From the NCBI RefSeq assembly GCF_018866245.1, contig NZ_CP076458.1, positions 1,550,001-1,614,000 on the forward strand: a DNA stretch of 64,000 nt, in the 5' to 3' direction. Shown one piece after another: positions 17,056 to 26,123 of the stretch. Source of the stretch: Novisyntrophococcus fermenticellae. GTDB lineage: Bacteria; Bacillota; Clostridia; Lachnospirales; Lachnospiraceae. Position 1 is the stretch's first letter, and each line of letters opens with the position of its first letter. The position numbers and the translations under genes are program-made. A model generated the notes under the pieces. That model was not told the DNA's origin. It saw nothing but the letters and a program-made list of their open reading frames with translations, and searched no databases.

Positions 17056-17607
17056 ATGAGAGTGATAGCAGGAAGCTGTAAAAGTCTTCCTTTGCAAACG
17101 ATAGAAGGACTGGACACAAGACCCACAACGGATCGTATCAAAGAAACATTGTTTAATATGATTCAATCCGGACTGGAAGGAAGTGTCTTTCTGGATTTGT
17201 TCGCCGGCAGCGGAGGGATTGGTATCGAGGCTTTGAGCAGGGGAGCAAAAGAAGCCTGCTTTGTTGAGCAAAATCCTAAGGCTGCTGCGTGTATCAGAGA
17301 AAACTTAAGATTCACAAAGCTGGAACAACGGGGAAAGGTGCTGCAGACGGATGTTCGTCTGGCAGCTGGAAACTTTCACGATGGTCCTGTATTTGATTAT
17401 ATCTTTATGGATCCGCCTTATGACAGAGGGCTGGAAAAGGAAGTTCTTGCGCTGCTTTCCGGCAGCGAATGTATAGATCGGGATACAACAATCATCGTAG
17501 AGGCATCCCTGAAAACCGACTTTTCATATCTGGAAGGTTTTGGATTTGCAATTAAAAAAGAAAAAAAGTACAAGACGAATAAACATGTTTTTTTATATCG
17601 ACGATAG
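17056..17607 (+). CDS. rsmD: 16S rRNA (guanine966-N2)-methyltransferase RsmD
   Basis: 183 residues beginning [14 protein letters not shown], with [15 protein letters not shown], the SAM-binding [20 protein letters not shown] and the catalytic DPPY motif. RsmD methylates G966 of 16S rRNA in the 30S subunit. It lies directly before coaD, the same order as Bacillus ylbH-ylbI. Confidence 0.96.
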   Translation: MRVIAGSCKSLPLQTIEGLDTRPTTDRIKETLFNMIQSGLEGSVFLDLFAGSGGIGIEALSRGAKEACFVEQNPKAAACIRENLRFTKLEQRGKVLQTDVRLAAGNFHDGPVFDYIFMDPPYDRGLEKEVLALLSGSECIDRDTTIIVEASLKTDFSYLEGFGFAIKKEKKYKTNKHVFLYRR

Positions 17608-17618
17608 AGGGGTACACT

Positions 17619-18110
17619 ATGAAAAGAGCCGTATATCCAGGCAGTTTTGACCCGATGACCTTCGGGCATCTGGATGTGATCTTGCGTGCAGCACAATTAT
17701 TTGACGAGGTAGTCATCGGCGTTTTGAATAATTCTTCAAAAACGCCGTTGTTTTCTGTAGAAGAACGTGTTAATATACTAAAGGAAGCGACGAAGGACAA
17801 TCCGCGCATAAAGGTGGAGTCTTTCAGTGGCTTATCCGTTGATTTTGCGAAAGCCTGTAATGCGAATGTAATCGTCAGAGGGCTTAGAGCAATCACTGAT
17901 TTTGAATTTGAACTCCAGATGGCTCAGACGAACAGGGAGCTGGAACCTGGGGTGGATACTACATTTTTGATTACTTCACTTCAGTATGCATACTTAAGCT
18001 CCACTACGGTAAAAGAGGTGGCTGGATTTGGAGGCGATATCTCCAAGTTTGTACCGGATTTTGTGGCAAAAGAGATTTACAAAAAGTTGAGTGAAAGAGA
18101 ATGTTTATAA
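17619..18110 (+). CDS. coaD: Phosphopantetheine adenylyltransferase
   Basis: 163 residues. The N-terminal nucleotidyltransferase motif [16 protein letters not shown] contains TxGH, and the C-terminal [11 protein letters not shown] is the family ISSTxxKE-type motif. It transfers AMP from ATP to 4'-phosphopantetheine, making dephospho-CoA, the penultimate step of CoA synthesis. GAGGGGT precedes the ATG. The order rsmD-coaD is conserved across Firmicutes. Confidence 0.97.
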   Translation: MKRAVYPGSFDPMTFGHLDVILRAAQLFDEVVIGVLNNSSKTPLFSVEERVNILKEATKDNPRIKVESFSGLSVDFAKACNANVIVRGLRAITDFEFELQMAQTNRELEPGVDTTFLITSLQYAYLSSTTVKEVAGFGGDISKFVPDFVAKEIYKKLSERECL

Positions 18111-18132
18111 ACGCAAGATAAGGAGAGTAACT

Positions 18133-18765
18133 ATGAGCAGCAGAATCGAGCAGATTATTGAAGAAATCGAAGAATATGTGGAGAGCTGTCGTTATCAGCC
18201 TCTGTCCACTACAAAGATTGTTGTCAACAAGGAAGAGCTGGAGGAACTGTTAAGAGAGCTTCGCCTGAAGACTCCTGATGAAATCAAGAGATACCAGAAA
18301 ATTATCAGCAATAAAGATGCTATTCTGGCAGATGCACAGACAAAGGCAGACAGTATGATTTCTGAAGCGCAGGCAAAGGTTCAGGAGATGGTAACACAGA
18401 GCGAGATTATGCAGATTGCTTATGCACAGGCGAACGAGACAGTGAACGATGCCAATATGCAGGCACAGCAGATTATTGACTCGGCAACACAGGATGCCAA
18501 CAACATCCGTTTGAGTGCGATTTCTTATACGGATGATATGCTGGCAAACCTGTCGCAGATTATGAGTACGACATTATCGGATACAGGTGAAAAGTATAAT
18601 GCTTTCATTGGTTCTCTTCAAAGCTGTTATGATGTGGTGAATAAAAACCGAAGTGAACTGGCACCGCAGACTGCTCAGGTTTCCGGCGCTGCATCTTCAG
18701 AAGAAGAGGATGCGGACGATTATGAATCAGATGCAGACTTTAACTTAGATGATGATGATGAATAA
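18133..18765 (+). CDS. Coiled-coil protein of unknown function downstream of coaD
   Basis: 210 residues from ATG 18133 (AGGAGAG just ahead). An N-terminal conserved patch (SRIEQIIEEIEEYVESC; YQPLSTTKIVVNKEEL) is followed by a long Ala/Gln-rich amphipathic coiled coil (about 55-150) and a very acidic tail ending in five acidic residues. It resembles the DivIVA-like or ATPase-subunit-like proteins found after coaD in Lachnospiraceae, but no activity can be assigned. The last 21 bases overlap, tail to tail, the convergent ylbJ-like gene. An upstream start inside coaD is in frame but lacks a ribosome site. Confidence 0.75.
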   Translation: MSSRIEQIIEEIEEYVESCRYQPLSTTKIVVNKEELEELLRELRLKTPDEIKRYQKIISNKDAILADAQTKADSMISEAQAKVQEMVTQSEIMQIAYAQANETVNDANMQAQQIIDSATQDANNIRLSAISYTDDMLANLSQIMSTTLSDTGEKYNAFIGSLQSCYDVVNKNRSELAPQTAQVSGAASSEEEDADDYESDADFNLDDDDE

Positions 18766-19677
18766 GAATGTAAGTATGGATGTAACAGCGGCGTTAAGGA
18801 GCTTACCCTGCAGATAAGTATGTATGGATAAACCGGATTCCTGAATGACGCAGTTTGTCTGTGCCAGTGTGGAGATCCCACCAAAGGAAGTACAGCAAAG
18901 AATCAGAAGAAATTGTATATTCCGGGTAAGCAGGCTGTTATGGATACAATTTATTCCGGTGGTGATTTCGGTTATGCCGGCTATGAGTGCCTGTAAAGTG
19001 GGAAAAGGCATCAAAACCTTTCGGAGCAGTGTGCCATATATCGAAAAAAGTATAATATAACCGCCCAGGCGGGTTATGGTTTCGAAACCATTCATAATAG
19101 AAGTGTCAAGGATAGCTCCGGTGGAACCTGTCATTGACACTTCTTTTTTTCTTATCCTGTCAGAAGAGAGATGAAAACGCCTAAAGTATACACGTAAGAT
19201 ACCCGTGGACAAAAGAGCGGATCCATAGAGGATAGACAGAACCGGCTTCAGCAGATGCTCATCTCCAAGTGTTGAAAGAACAACATAATTTATGATAAAC
19301 ATGGGACTGGCATGATTGGATACCATCAGAAGATATTCAGCCTCATCCCGATCAATCCGCCCGCTTAAGTAGAAGTCAGCGGTTAATTTGGCCCCCATGG
19401 GAAAACCGCAAAGCAGTCCAAGAACCCAGGCATATGCACCGTATGGGGAAGTACCCAGAAGAATCCGGCATGCCCCCTGAATATGCAAAAGCATGTGTTC
19501 CATCAGATTTGTCTGCATCAGTAAATTAGAAAGGATAATAAAAGGTAAAAGTGAAGGCATAACCGTGTTCCACCAAAGGTTTATCCCTTCACAGGAGGCC
19601 TGAAAACTTATCTTAGGAAAGAGGAATAAAAATAAAAGAAGCGGAATAAATAATAGATAGAGCGCTTTTTTTCGCAT
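18745..19677 (-). CDS. ylbJ: YlbJ-like sporulation integral membrane protein
   Basis: 310 residues with multiple membrane helices and nucleoside-recognition/GATE-like features: WWNTVMPSLLPFIILSNLL, LCGFPMGAKLTADFYLSGR, and the C-terminal FGGISTLAQTNCVIQESGL. YlbJ is a sigma-E controlled mother-cell protein needed for spore cortex or resistance in Bacillus, where it lies right after coaD (ylbI). Here it keeps that neighbourhood but is on the opposite strand. The start at 19677 is chosen for GAGG at six bases; a start 12 bases upstream overlaps that site. It is shorter than Bacillus YlbJ. Confidence 0.8.
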   Translation of the reverse strand: MRKKALYLLFIPLLLFLFLFPKISFQASCEGINLWWNTVMPSLLPFIILSNLLMQTNLMEHMLLHIQGACRILLGTSPYGAYAWVLGLLCGFPMGAKLTADFYLSGRIDRDEAEYLLMVSNHASPMFIINYVVLSTLGDEHLLKPVLSILYGSALLSTGILRVYFRRFHLSSDRIRKKEVSMTGSTGAILDTSIMNGFETITRLGGYIILFSIYGTLLRKVLMPFPTLQALIAGITEITTGINCIHNSLLTRNIQFLLILCCTSFGGISTLAQTNCVIQESGLSIHTYLQGKLLNAAVTSILTFLFIIII

Positions 19678-19739
19678 AGCAAACCTCATATGTTTCTTAC
19701 TTATCCATATTTTATGCCCTGTATCTGCAACTATGCGTC

Positions 19740-19768
19740 TTGCAATTTCAGAATAGATGTGTCAAAAT
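19740..19768 (+). promoter_or_regulatory. Possible promoter for pepD
   Basis: TTGCAA (19740-19745), 17-bp spacer, CAAAAT (19763-19768), 39 bp before the start codon. The -10 is weak. Confidence 0.45.
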
Positions 19769-19807
19769 AGATTCATGTAAAAAATGAATTTTATAGGAGG
19801 CAAGATT

Positions 19808-21262
19808 ATGTCGATATTAGCAGGGATAAAGCCTGAGCGTGTGTTCTATTATTTTGAAAAAATCTGTCAGATACCTCATGGCTCCGGAAATACAAAACAG
19901 ATTAGTGATTATCTTGTGGACTTTTCAAAGGCGCATAACCTTTCTTATATACAGGATGGAAGTAATAATGTGATCATACGTAAGGCTGCATCTTCCGGTT
20001 ATGAAGATGCAGGGGGTGTTATATTGCAGGGACATTGCGATATGGTATGTGAAAAAAAGGCAGGATCGGCGCATGATTTTGAGAAAGATCCGCTTCAGCT
20101 GGAAGTGGACGGTGACTTTATATCTGCAAAAGATACCACGCTTGGTGGAGATGATGGAATTGCGGTGGCTTATATGCTTGCAATTCTGGAAGATGACACA
20201 CTGGTGCATCCGGCTTTGGAATGTGTGATTACAACAGATGAAGAAATCGGACTTTTGGGTGCAAATGCTCTTGATGCATCTGTGCTTAAGGGGAGGAGAC
20301 TGATAAACCTGGATTCCGAAGAAGAGGGCAGTATATGGGTATCCTGTGCAGGCGGTATGACCGCGAATTGTACGATACCGGTTACCAGATCGAAAGTAGA
20401 GGGAATCTGTCTGGAAGTAATGATAGATGGACTCTCAGGCGGGCATTCGGGAGCGGAAATTGACAAAAACCGGGCAAATTCAAATTTATTAATGGGCAGA
20501 TTTCTCTATGGCCTGGGCCAGTGTGTTCCCTATGCGCTTAAAAGTGCAGAGGGCGGACAAAAGGATAATGCAATTCCGAGATTGTCCAAAGCCCTTGTCG
20601 TAGTGGAAGAAGAGGACATGGAAGCAGTGATATCTCATGCTTCGCAATTAGAACTGAAGTTGAAAAAAGAATTTAAAAATACGGATGACGGTATCAGGTT
20701 AACCGTGAACAAAAAGGACACAGGAGAATTTTACGTATTATCACCGGTCAGCAGAGAAAAACTGACATTTTTCCTGATGAATGTGGCCAATGGCATTCAA
20801 AAGATGAGCGGCTCGATTGCCGGTCTGGTGGAGACTTCCTGCAATCTGGGAATTTTCAGTATGCCATCCGATGAAGAATCGATGTTTGCTTCACTCAGTG
20901 TCAGAAGTTCCGTAGGCAGTGCAAAGAAAGCTTTGGGTGACAGAATTTGTTATCTCACAGAGTTCCTGGGTGGGGATTATAGCGTAAAAGGGGACTATCC
21001 GGCCTGGGAATATAGGGAGAATTCTCCACTGCGTGATCGGATGGTAAAAGTCTACGAAGAGATGTATCGAAAAGAACCGGAGGTAGTGGCGATCCATGCC
21101 GGACTCGAATGTGGTCTGTTTTACGACAGGCTGGATCAGCTGGACTGTGTTTCCATAGGCCCTGATATGAAAGATATCCATACATCTGAAGAGAAACTGT
21201 CGATTTCATCGACGGCAAGTGTTTATAAGTATCTGCTGAAAGTTTTGGCAGAACTGAAATAA
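19808..21262 (+). CDS. pepD: Aminoacyl-histidine dipeptidase (PepD, M20 family)
   Basis: 484 residues. M20/M28-type di-zinc peptidase motifs: GHCDMVCEKK, TLGGDDGIAVAYMLAIL, TDEEIGLLGA and DSEEEG. A dimerisation-type insertion (DGLSGGHSGAEIDKNRAN) follows, and a C-terminal His ligand (IHAGLECGLF). It hydrolyses carnosine-like and other small peptides in the cytoplasm. ATG 19808 has GGAGG seven bases ahead. An in-frame ATG at 19784 has that ribosome site inside its own codons and is rejected. Confidence 0.94.
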   Translation: MSILAGIKPERVFYYFEKICQIPHGSGNTKQISDYLVDFSKAHNLSYIQDGSNNVIIRKAASSGYEDAGGVILQGHCDMVCEKKAGSAHDFEKDPLQLEVDGDFISAKDTTLGGDDGIAVAYMLAILEDDTLVHPALECVITTDEEIGLLGANALDASVLKGRRLINLDSEEEGSIWVSCAGGMTANCTIPVTRSKVEGICLEVMIDGLSGGHSGAEIDKNRANSNLLMGRFLYGLGQCVPYALKSAEGGQKDNAIPRLSKALVVVEEEDMEAVISHASQLELKLKKEFKNTDDGIRLTVNKKDTGEFYVLSPVSREKLTFFLMNVANGIQKMSGSIAGLVETSCNLGIFSMPSDEESMFASLSVRSSVGSAKKALGDRICYLTEFLGGDYSVKGDYPAWEYRENSPLRDRMVKVYEEMYRKEPEVVAIHAGLECGLFYDRLDQLDCVSIGPDMKDIHTSEEKLSISSTASVYKYLLKVLAELK

Positions 21263-21287
21263 GCCGAATTAAAGGAGTAGCTTGGGG

Positions 21288-22100
21288 ATGGATATACAAT
21301 TATGGCATGAAATACTGGAGCCTTATGAACTGGCAGTACAGGAACTTGTTGTGAAGTTCAGGTATCTGATCAAGGAACACCACGAAAAGGGAATGTATTC
21401 ACCAATAGAGAATGTTACGGGCCGCGTCAAGACTGTTGCCAGCATCCTGGAAAAGATGCAGAGAAAGAATATCTCTGTAGAAAATCTGGAGGAGCAGGTA
21501 GAGGATATCGCCGGAATCCGTCTGATCTGTCAGTTTGTAGAGGATATAGAGAAGGTTACGGAACTTATAAAAAAGCGTTCCGACATTGAAATCAAAGGAG
21601 AAAAAGACTATATCAGACATATGAAAGACAGCGGTTATCGCAGCTTTCACCTGATTGTCTACTATAAGGTCGAGACGCTCCACGGCCCGAAAAAACTACA
21701 GGTGGAAATTCAGATTCGTACGATGGCCATGGATTTCTGGGCTACAATCGAGCATTCCCTGCAGTATAAATATAAATCCAATATTCCTCAGCACATCAAA
21801 GAACGCCTGAGTAATGCAGCCGATGCCATCATATCTCTGGATAATGAAATGTCCACGGTGAGAAGTGAAATTATGGATGCCCAGATTTCCTCTCAGATTC
21901 AGATGAAATTGGTGACAGATATTTTGAACAACATTGAAAACCTATACAAATTATCGAATAAACGGGAAGTTGCCAAGATTCAGGATGAATTTTATCGAAT
22001 CTATGCAATGAATGATTTACAACAGCTGAAACGTTTTCATACGCAGCTGGATATTATAGCCGAAGGCTATCGGGCACAGGCCGTCACAACAGACTTTTGA
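21288..22100 (+). CDS. Small alarmone synthetase (RelQ/YjbM-type GTP pyrophosphokinase)
   Basis: 270 residues with only the RelA/SpoT synthetase domain. Motifs are IENVTGRVKTVASILEKM, EDIAGIRLICQFVEDIEKV, GYRSFHLIVYYKV and VEIQIRTMAMDFWATIEHSLQYK (parts). There is no HD hydrolase domain and no TGS/ACT region, so it is a small alarmone synthetase that makes (p)ppGpp. A helical C-terminal segment would mediate tetramerisation. A TTG six bases upstream is an alternative start. The gene ends four bases inside the following reading frame, so translation may be coupled. Confidence 0.92.
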   Translation: MDIQLWHEILEPYELAVQELVVKFRYLIKEHHEKGMYSPIENVTGRVKTVASILEKMQRKNISVENLEEQVEDIAGIRLICQFVEDIEKVTELIKKRSDIEIKGEKDYIRHMKDSGYRSFHLIVYYKVETLHGPKKLQVEIQIRTMAMDFWATIEHSLQYKYKSNIPQHIKERLSNAADAIISLDNEMSTVRSEIMDAQISSQIQMKLVTDILNNIENLYKLSNKREVAKIQDEFYRIYAMNDLQQLKRFHTQLDIIAEGYRAQAVTTDF

Positions 22101-22114
22101 CAGGAGAAGAACAG

Positions 22115-23482
22115 ATGGAAAAACTACCAGCTGAATATCTGAACGCTATGAAGGAGCAGCTAGGAGAAGAATATACAGGTTTTATCCAGAGCTTTACGAA
22201 GCCCGTCCAGAGTGCACTGCGGGTTAATTCTGTAAAAGTTTCAGGTGATAGCTATGGCAGGATAAGCCCTTTTAAGCTTAAGCCCGTGCCCTGGATCAGC
22301 AATGGTTATTATTATGAGGATGCCTGTGCTCCGGCTAAGCATCCTCATTACTATGCAGGTCTTTACTACATGCAGGAACCCAGTGCCATGACGCCTGCCA
22401 GCAGACTTCCGGTGAAACCGGGTGATAAGGTTCTTGATTTATGTGCGGCACCGGGAGGCAAAGCCACGGAGCTTGGGGCCAGGTTAAAGGGCAAAGGCTT
22501 TCTTTTAGCCAATGATATCAGCAATTCAAGAGCAAAATCATTGCTTAAAAATCTGGAATTATCGGGAATCCCTAACATATTTGTAACCAGCGAGACACCC
22601 GGGAAATTGTGCGCCTGTTATCAGAATTATTTTGATAAGATTTTATTGGACGCCCCCTGCTCCGGTGAAGGGATGTTCCGGAAGGATCGTAAGATGGCCG
22701 AGCATTGGATAGGGCATGGCCCCTCCTATTATGCCCCGATACAACATGCTCTTATCCGGCAGGCAGTTCAGATGCTGAAACCGGGAGGTTTGCTGCTTTA
22801 TTCCACCTGCACATTTTCAATTATGGAAAATGAGCAGATTGTGGCGGGGCTGCTGAATGAGCATCCGGAGATGGAGCTTGTGGAAATATCCCCATATTAT
22901 GAGGGCTTTACACAAGGGATTGTATCAGAAGGCAGGACAGAGATGAAAAGATGCGTCCGTATCTATCCACATTGCATGGAAGGAGAAGGACATTTCCTTT
23001 CGCTTCTCAGAAAGAATGGAAAACCTGTAACAGAGGAAGTGAACAAACCGGTGAGCTGTATGCTCCCCAAAGCGGCGAAAGAGTTTTTAGAACATTGCAG
23101 CGTAAATTTTTCGGAAGGATATTTTCATCTGCAGGATGAGCGGTTGTATTATTTGAATTCTGATATGTTTCTGCAAAAAAAACTTCGCTATCTGAGAACT
23201 GGTCTGCTGCTGGGAACTTTCGTCAGAAACCGATTTGAGCCCAGCCAGGCATTTGCCTTGGCACTTCGTGCTAATCAGTTTGATTCTGATATTCTCCTCA
23301 GCAGCGAGGATGAGCGTACCATTCGCTATCTAAAGGGAGAAACCCTTGCGGTGGAGGATTTGCCATCCACCCATAAGAAAGGCTGGCAGTTGATTTGTGT
23401 GGATGGATTTCCGCTGGGCTGGGGAAAGCGGACAGGCAATCAGTTAAAAAATAAATATTATGCCGGCTGGCGCTGGCAATAG
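22115..23482 (+). CDS. RsmB/RsmF (NOL1/NOP2/sun) family rRNA m5C methyltransferase
   Basis: 455 residues from ATG 22115 (AGGAG ahead). The SAM site LDLCAAPGGKATELGARL, the catalytic-loop motif DAPCSGEGMFRKD and the second catalytic cysteine region YSTCTFSIMENE are intact. The C-terminal part resembles the PUA-like/RsmF_methylt-ci regions of YebU/RsmF. The family makes 5-methylcytosine in 16S rRNA. It opens a run of RNA-modification genes (two pseudouridine synthases and a YgiQ protein). Confidence 0.92.
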   Translation: MEKLPAEYLNAMKEQLGEEYTGFIQSFTKPVQSALRVNSVKVSGDSYGRISPFKLKPVPWISNGYYYEDACAPAKHPHYYAGLYYMQEPSAMTPASRLPVKPGDKVLDLCAAPGGKATELGARLKGKGFLLANDISNSRAKSLLKNLELSGIPNIFVTSETPGKLCACYQNYFDKILLDAPCSGEGMFRKDRKMAEHWIGHGPSYYAPIQHALIRQAVQMLKPGGLLLYSTCTFSIMENEQIVAGLLNEHPEMELVEISPYYEGFTQGIVSEGRTEMKRCVRIYPHCMEGEGHFLSLLRKNGKPVTEEVNKPVSCMLPKAAKEFLEHCSVNFSEGYFHLQDERLYYLNSDMFLQKKLRYLRTGLLLGTFVRNRFEPSQAFALALRANQFDSDILLSSEDERTIRYLKGETLAVEDLPSTHKKGWQLICVDGFPLGWGKRTGNQLKNKYYAGWRWQ

Positions 23483-23493
23483 AGGGTTTGATA

Positions 23494-24207
23494 TTGAAAG
23501 AGATACGTTTGGATAAATATCTTGCGGATATGGGCCTGGGAACGCGTAGTCAGGTGAAAAGTCTGATCCGAAAGGGGCATGTCAGGGTAGAGGAAAAAAT
23601 TGTGAAATCACCGGAATATAAGGTCGGTTTAAGGGACGAAGTTACCGTAGGCGGAAACCGGGTTACCTATAAATCGTATGAGTATCTGATGCTGCATAAG
23701 CCCCGGGGCGTTGTATCTGCTACAGAAGATAAGAAGGAACGTACCGTACTGGATCTCATTGCTGAAACATCCAGAAAGGATCTTTTTCCGGTAGGGCGCC
23801 TGGACAAAGACACGGAGGGGCTGCTCCTGTTGACGAATGACGGTGCTCTTGCCCATGAACTCCTGTCCCCAAAAAAACATGTGGACAAGAAGTACTTTGC
23901 GAAGGTCCGGGGTATTCTGACAGAATCGGAGGTACAAATCTTTGCAAGGGGACTGGATATCGGTGATGATAAGCCGACTTTGCCTGCAAAGCTTAAGATT
24001 TTGAACGCTGATGCGGACATCAGCGAGATTGAAGTGACTATACAGGAAGGGCGTTTTCATCAGGTAAAACGGATGTTTGAGGCGGTTGGGTGCAGGGTCG
24101 TCTACCTGAAACGACTGTCCATGGGCTCATTGATACTGGATGAAAAACTGAGACCCGGTGAATACCGCAGTCTTACGGAAGAGGAAACAGCGGAATTAAG
24201 AAAGTGA
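23494..24207 (+). CDS. 16S/23S rRNA pseudouridine synthase, RsuA/RluB family
   Basis: 237 residues from TTG 23494. An N-terminal S4 RNA-binding domain (RLDKYLADMGLGTRSQVKSLI) and the catalytic motif GRLDKDTEGLLLLTNDG with its essential Asp. The C-terminal QVKRMFEAVGCRVVYLKRL matches RsuA. It isomerises a uridine in ribosomal RNA. GAGGG at the end of the preceding gene sets the TTG at seven bases; a TTG two codons earlier is less well placed. Confidence 0.92.
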   Translation: MKEIRLDKYLADMGLGTRSQVKSLIRKGHVRVEEKIVKSPEYKVGLRDEVTVGGNRVTYKSYEYLMLHKPRGVVSATEDKKERTVLDLIAETSRKDLFPVGRLDKDTEGLLLLTNDGALAHELLSPKKHVDKKYFAKVRGILTESEVQIFARGLDIGDDKPTLPAKLKILNADADISEIEVTIQEGRFHQVKRMFEAVGCRVVYLKRLSMGSLILDEKLRPGEYRSLTEEETAELRK

Positions 24208-24218
24208 AGGTTTGTGTG

Positions 24219-26123
24219 ATGGGATTTTTACCAACAACAATGGAAGAGATGGAACAAGCAGGAATTGAACAGCTGGATTTTGTCTATGTGACGGGTGATG
24301 CCTATGTGGATCATTCTTCCTTTGGCACGGCCATCATAAGCCGCGTTCTGGAGGCCAATGGTTATCGGGTGGGAATTATCGCCCAGCCTGATTGGAGGAA
24401 GGAGGAAAGCATCCGTATATTTGGTGAACCACGGCTTGGTTTTCTGGTCTCTTCCGGTAATATGGATTCTATGGTGAATCACTATACGGTATCCAAAAAA
24501 CACAGGAGCACAGATGCCTATTCCCCAGGAGGACGCATGGGGCTAAGGCCTGACAGGGCAGTAACCGTCTACAGCAACCTGATCCGTAGAAGTTATAAGC
24601 ATACACCTGTTATTCTGGGGGGAATTGAGGCCAGTCTTCGAAGGCTTGCCCATTATGATTACTGGTCCGATTCGCTGAAACGTTCCCTCTTGCTGGATTC
24701 AGGAGCGAATATGATCTCTTACGGTATGGGAGAGCATTCGATTGTAGAGATAGCAGATGCTCTGAACAGTGGTTTAGATATCAAAGATATCACCTTTATA
24801 CCTGGGACGGTCTATCGGACCCGGGAAATTGATTCCTTACAGGACTTTGTAATTCTTCCGAATTATGAATCCATGAGGGCGGACAAACTGGAGTATGCAA
24901 AAAGTTTTCGTATCCAGTATCAGAATACAGATTCAATTACTGCAAAGACTCTGGTGGAGGATTATGGAAATCAAGGCTATGTAGTACAGAATCCGCCTGC
25001 CAGACCTTTGACTACGCAAGAGATGGATGATATATATTCTCTTCCCTATATGCGCACATGGCATCCTGTATACAATAAAGATGGTGGGATTCCTGCCATA
25101 TTGGAAGTCAGATTTTCACTCACCAGTAACAGAGGATGCTTTGGTGGATGCAGCTTCTGTGCACTTACTTTTCATCAGGGTCGGGTTGTACAGACCAGAA
25201 GTCATCCATCTCTGGTTCAGGAGGCTTATCAGATGGCAGAGGATCCTGCATTTAAGGGATATATTCACGATGTGGGAGGACCCACAGCAGACTTTCGGGA
25301 ACCTTCCTGTAAAAAACAATTGGATAAAGGCGTTTGTTCCAACCGGCAATGCCTGTATCCCACTCCCTGCAAAAACTTAAAGGCGGATCACCGTGATTAC
25401 ATTAAATTGCTGCAGGAGTTACGTAAGATACCTAAAGTGAAAAAGGTGTTTATCCGATCCGGAATCCGTTTTGATTATGTCATGGCTGATTCGTCTGAGG
25501 ATTTTTTAAAGGAACTGGTCCAGTATCACATTAGCGGACAGCTGAGGGTAGCACCGGAGCATGTTTCCAACCGTGTTTTAAGCCTGATGGGCAAACCCGG
25601 ACATGAAGTGTACCAGTCCTTCTTAAAGAAATATAACCAGATGAATGTGAAAACAGGAAAAAAGCAGTATGCATTGCCTTATTTTATGTCCTCACACCCG
25701 GGATGCGGCCTTACGGAAGCGGTGGAGCTGGCAGAATATATCAGAGATATGGGATTCACACCGGAACAGGTGCAGGACTTCTACCCTACCCCATCTACGC
25801 TTTCCACCTGTATGTTTTATACTGGCGTCAATCCACTGACCATGGAAAAAGTTTATGTGCCGGCGAACCCGCATGAAAAAGCCATGCAGAGAGCTTTGAT
25901 TCAATATAAAAATCCTGCAAATTATGAACTGGTGAAGGAAGCTCTTGTTAAGGCAGGGAGAGAAGATCTGATCGGTTTTGAACGCAGGTGTCTGATACGT
26001 CCCGGAAAGAAGGGACAGGCACAGGGTTTCCCGGACAAGAAATCATATAATCATAGAAATGTTGTCGTTAAAAAGAAAAAAGTGATAAGAAATGTGCATC
26101 GAAAGAAGACCGGAGGAATATGA
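24219..26123 (+). CDS. YgiQ family radical SAM protein
   Basis: 634 residues. GFLPTTMEEMEQAG is the family N-terminal signature. An N-terminal UPF0313/B12-binding-like domain precedes the radical SAM centre NRGCFGGCSFCALTFHQGR, whose CxxxCxxC binds the 4Fe-4S cluster. The C-terminal region contains a cysteine group (CSNRQCLYPTPC) and ends in a basic tail. The reaction of YgiQ proteins is not established. ATG 24219 gives the standard N-terminus; a GTG at 24204 overlapping the previous stop is possible. The stop overlaps the next ATG. Confidence 0.93.
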   Translation: MGFLPTTMEEMEQAGIEQLDFVYVTGDAYVDHSSFGTAIISRVLEANGYRVGIIAQPDWRKEESIRIFGEPRLGFLVSSGNMDSMVNHYTVSKKHRSTDAYSPGGRMGLRPDRAVTVYSNLIRRSYKHTPVILGGIEASLRRLAHYDYWSDSLKRSLLLDSGANMISYGMGEHSIVEIADALNSGLDIKDITFIPGTVYRTREIDSLQDFVILPNYESMRADKLEYAKSFRIQYQNTDSITAKTLVEDYGNQGYVVQNPPARPLTTQEMDDIYSLPYMRTWHPVYNKDGGIPAILEVRFSLTSNRGCFGGCSFCALTFHQGRVVQTRSHPSLVQEAYQMAEDPAFKGYIHDVGGPTADFREPSCKKQLDKGVCSNRQCLYPTPCKNLKADHRDYIKLLQELRKIPKVKKVFIRSGIRFDYVMADSSEDFLKELVQYHISGQLRVAPEHVSNRVLSLMGKPGHEVYQSFLKKYNQMNVKTGKKQYALPYFMSSHPGCGLTEAVELAEYIRDMGFTPEQVQDFYPTPSTLSTCMFYTGVNPLTMEKVYVPANPHEKAMQRALIQYKNPANYELVKEALVKAGREDLIGFERRCLIRPGKKGQAQGFPDKKSYNHRNVVVKKKKVIRNVHRKKTGGI

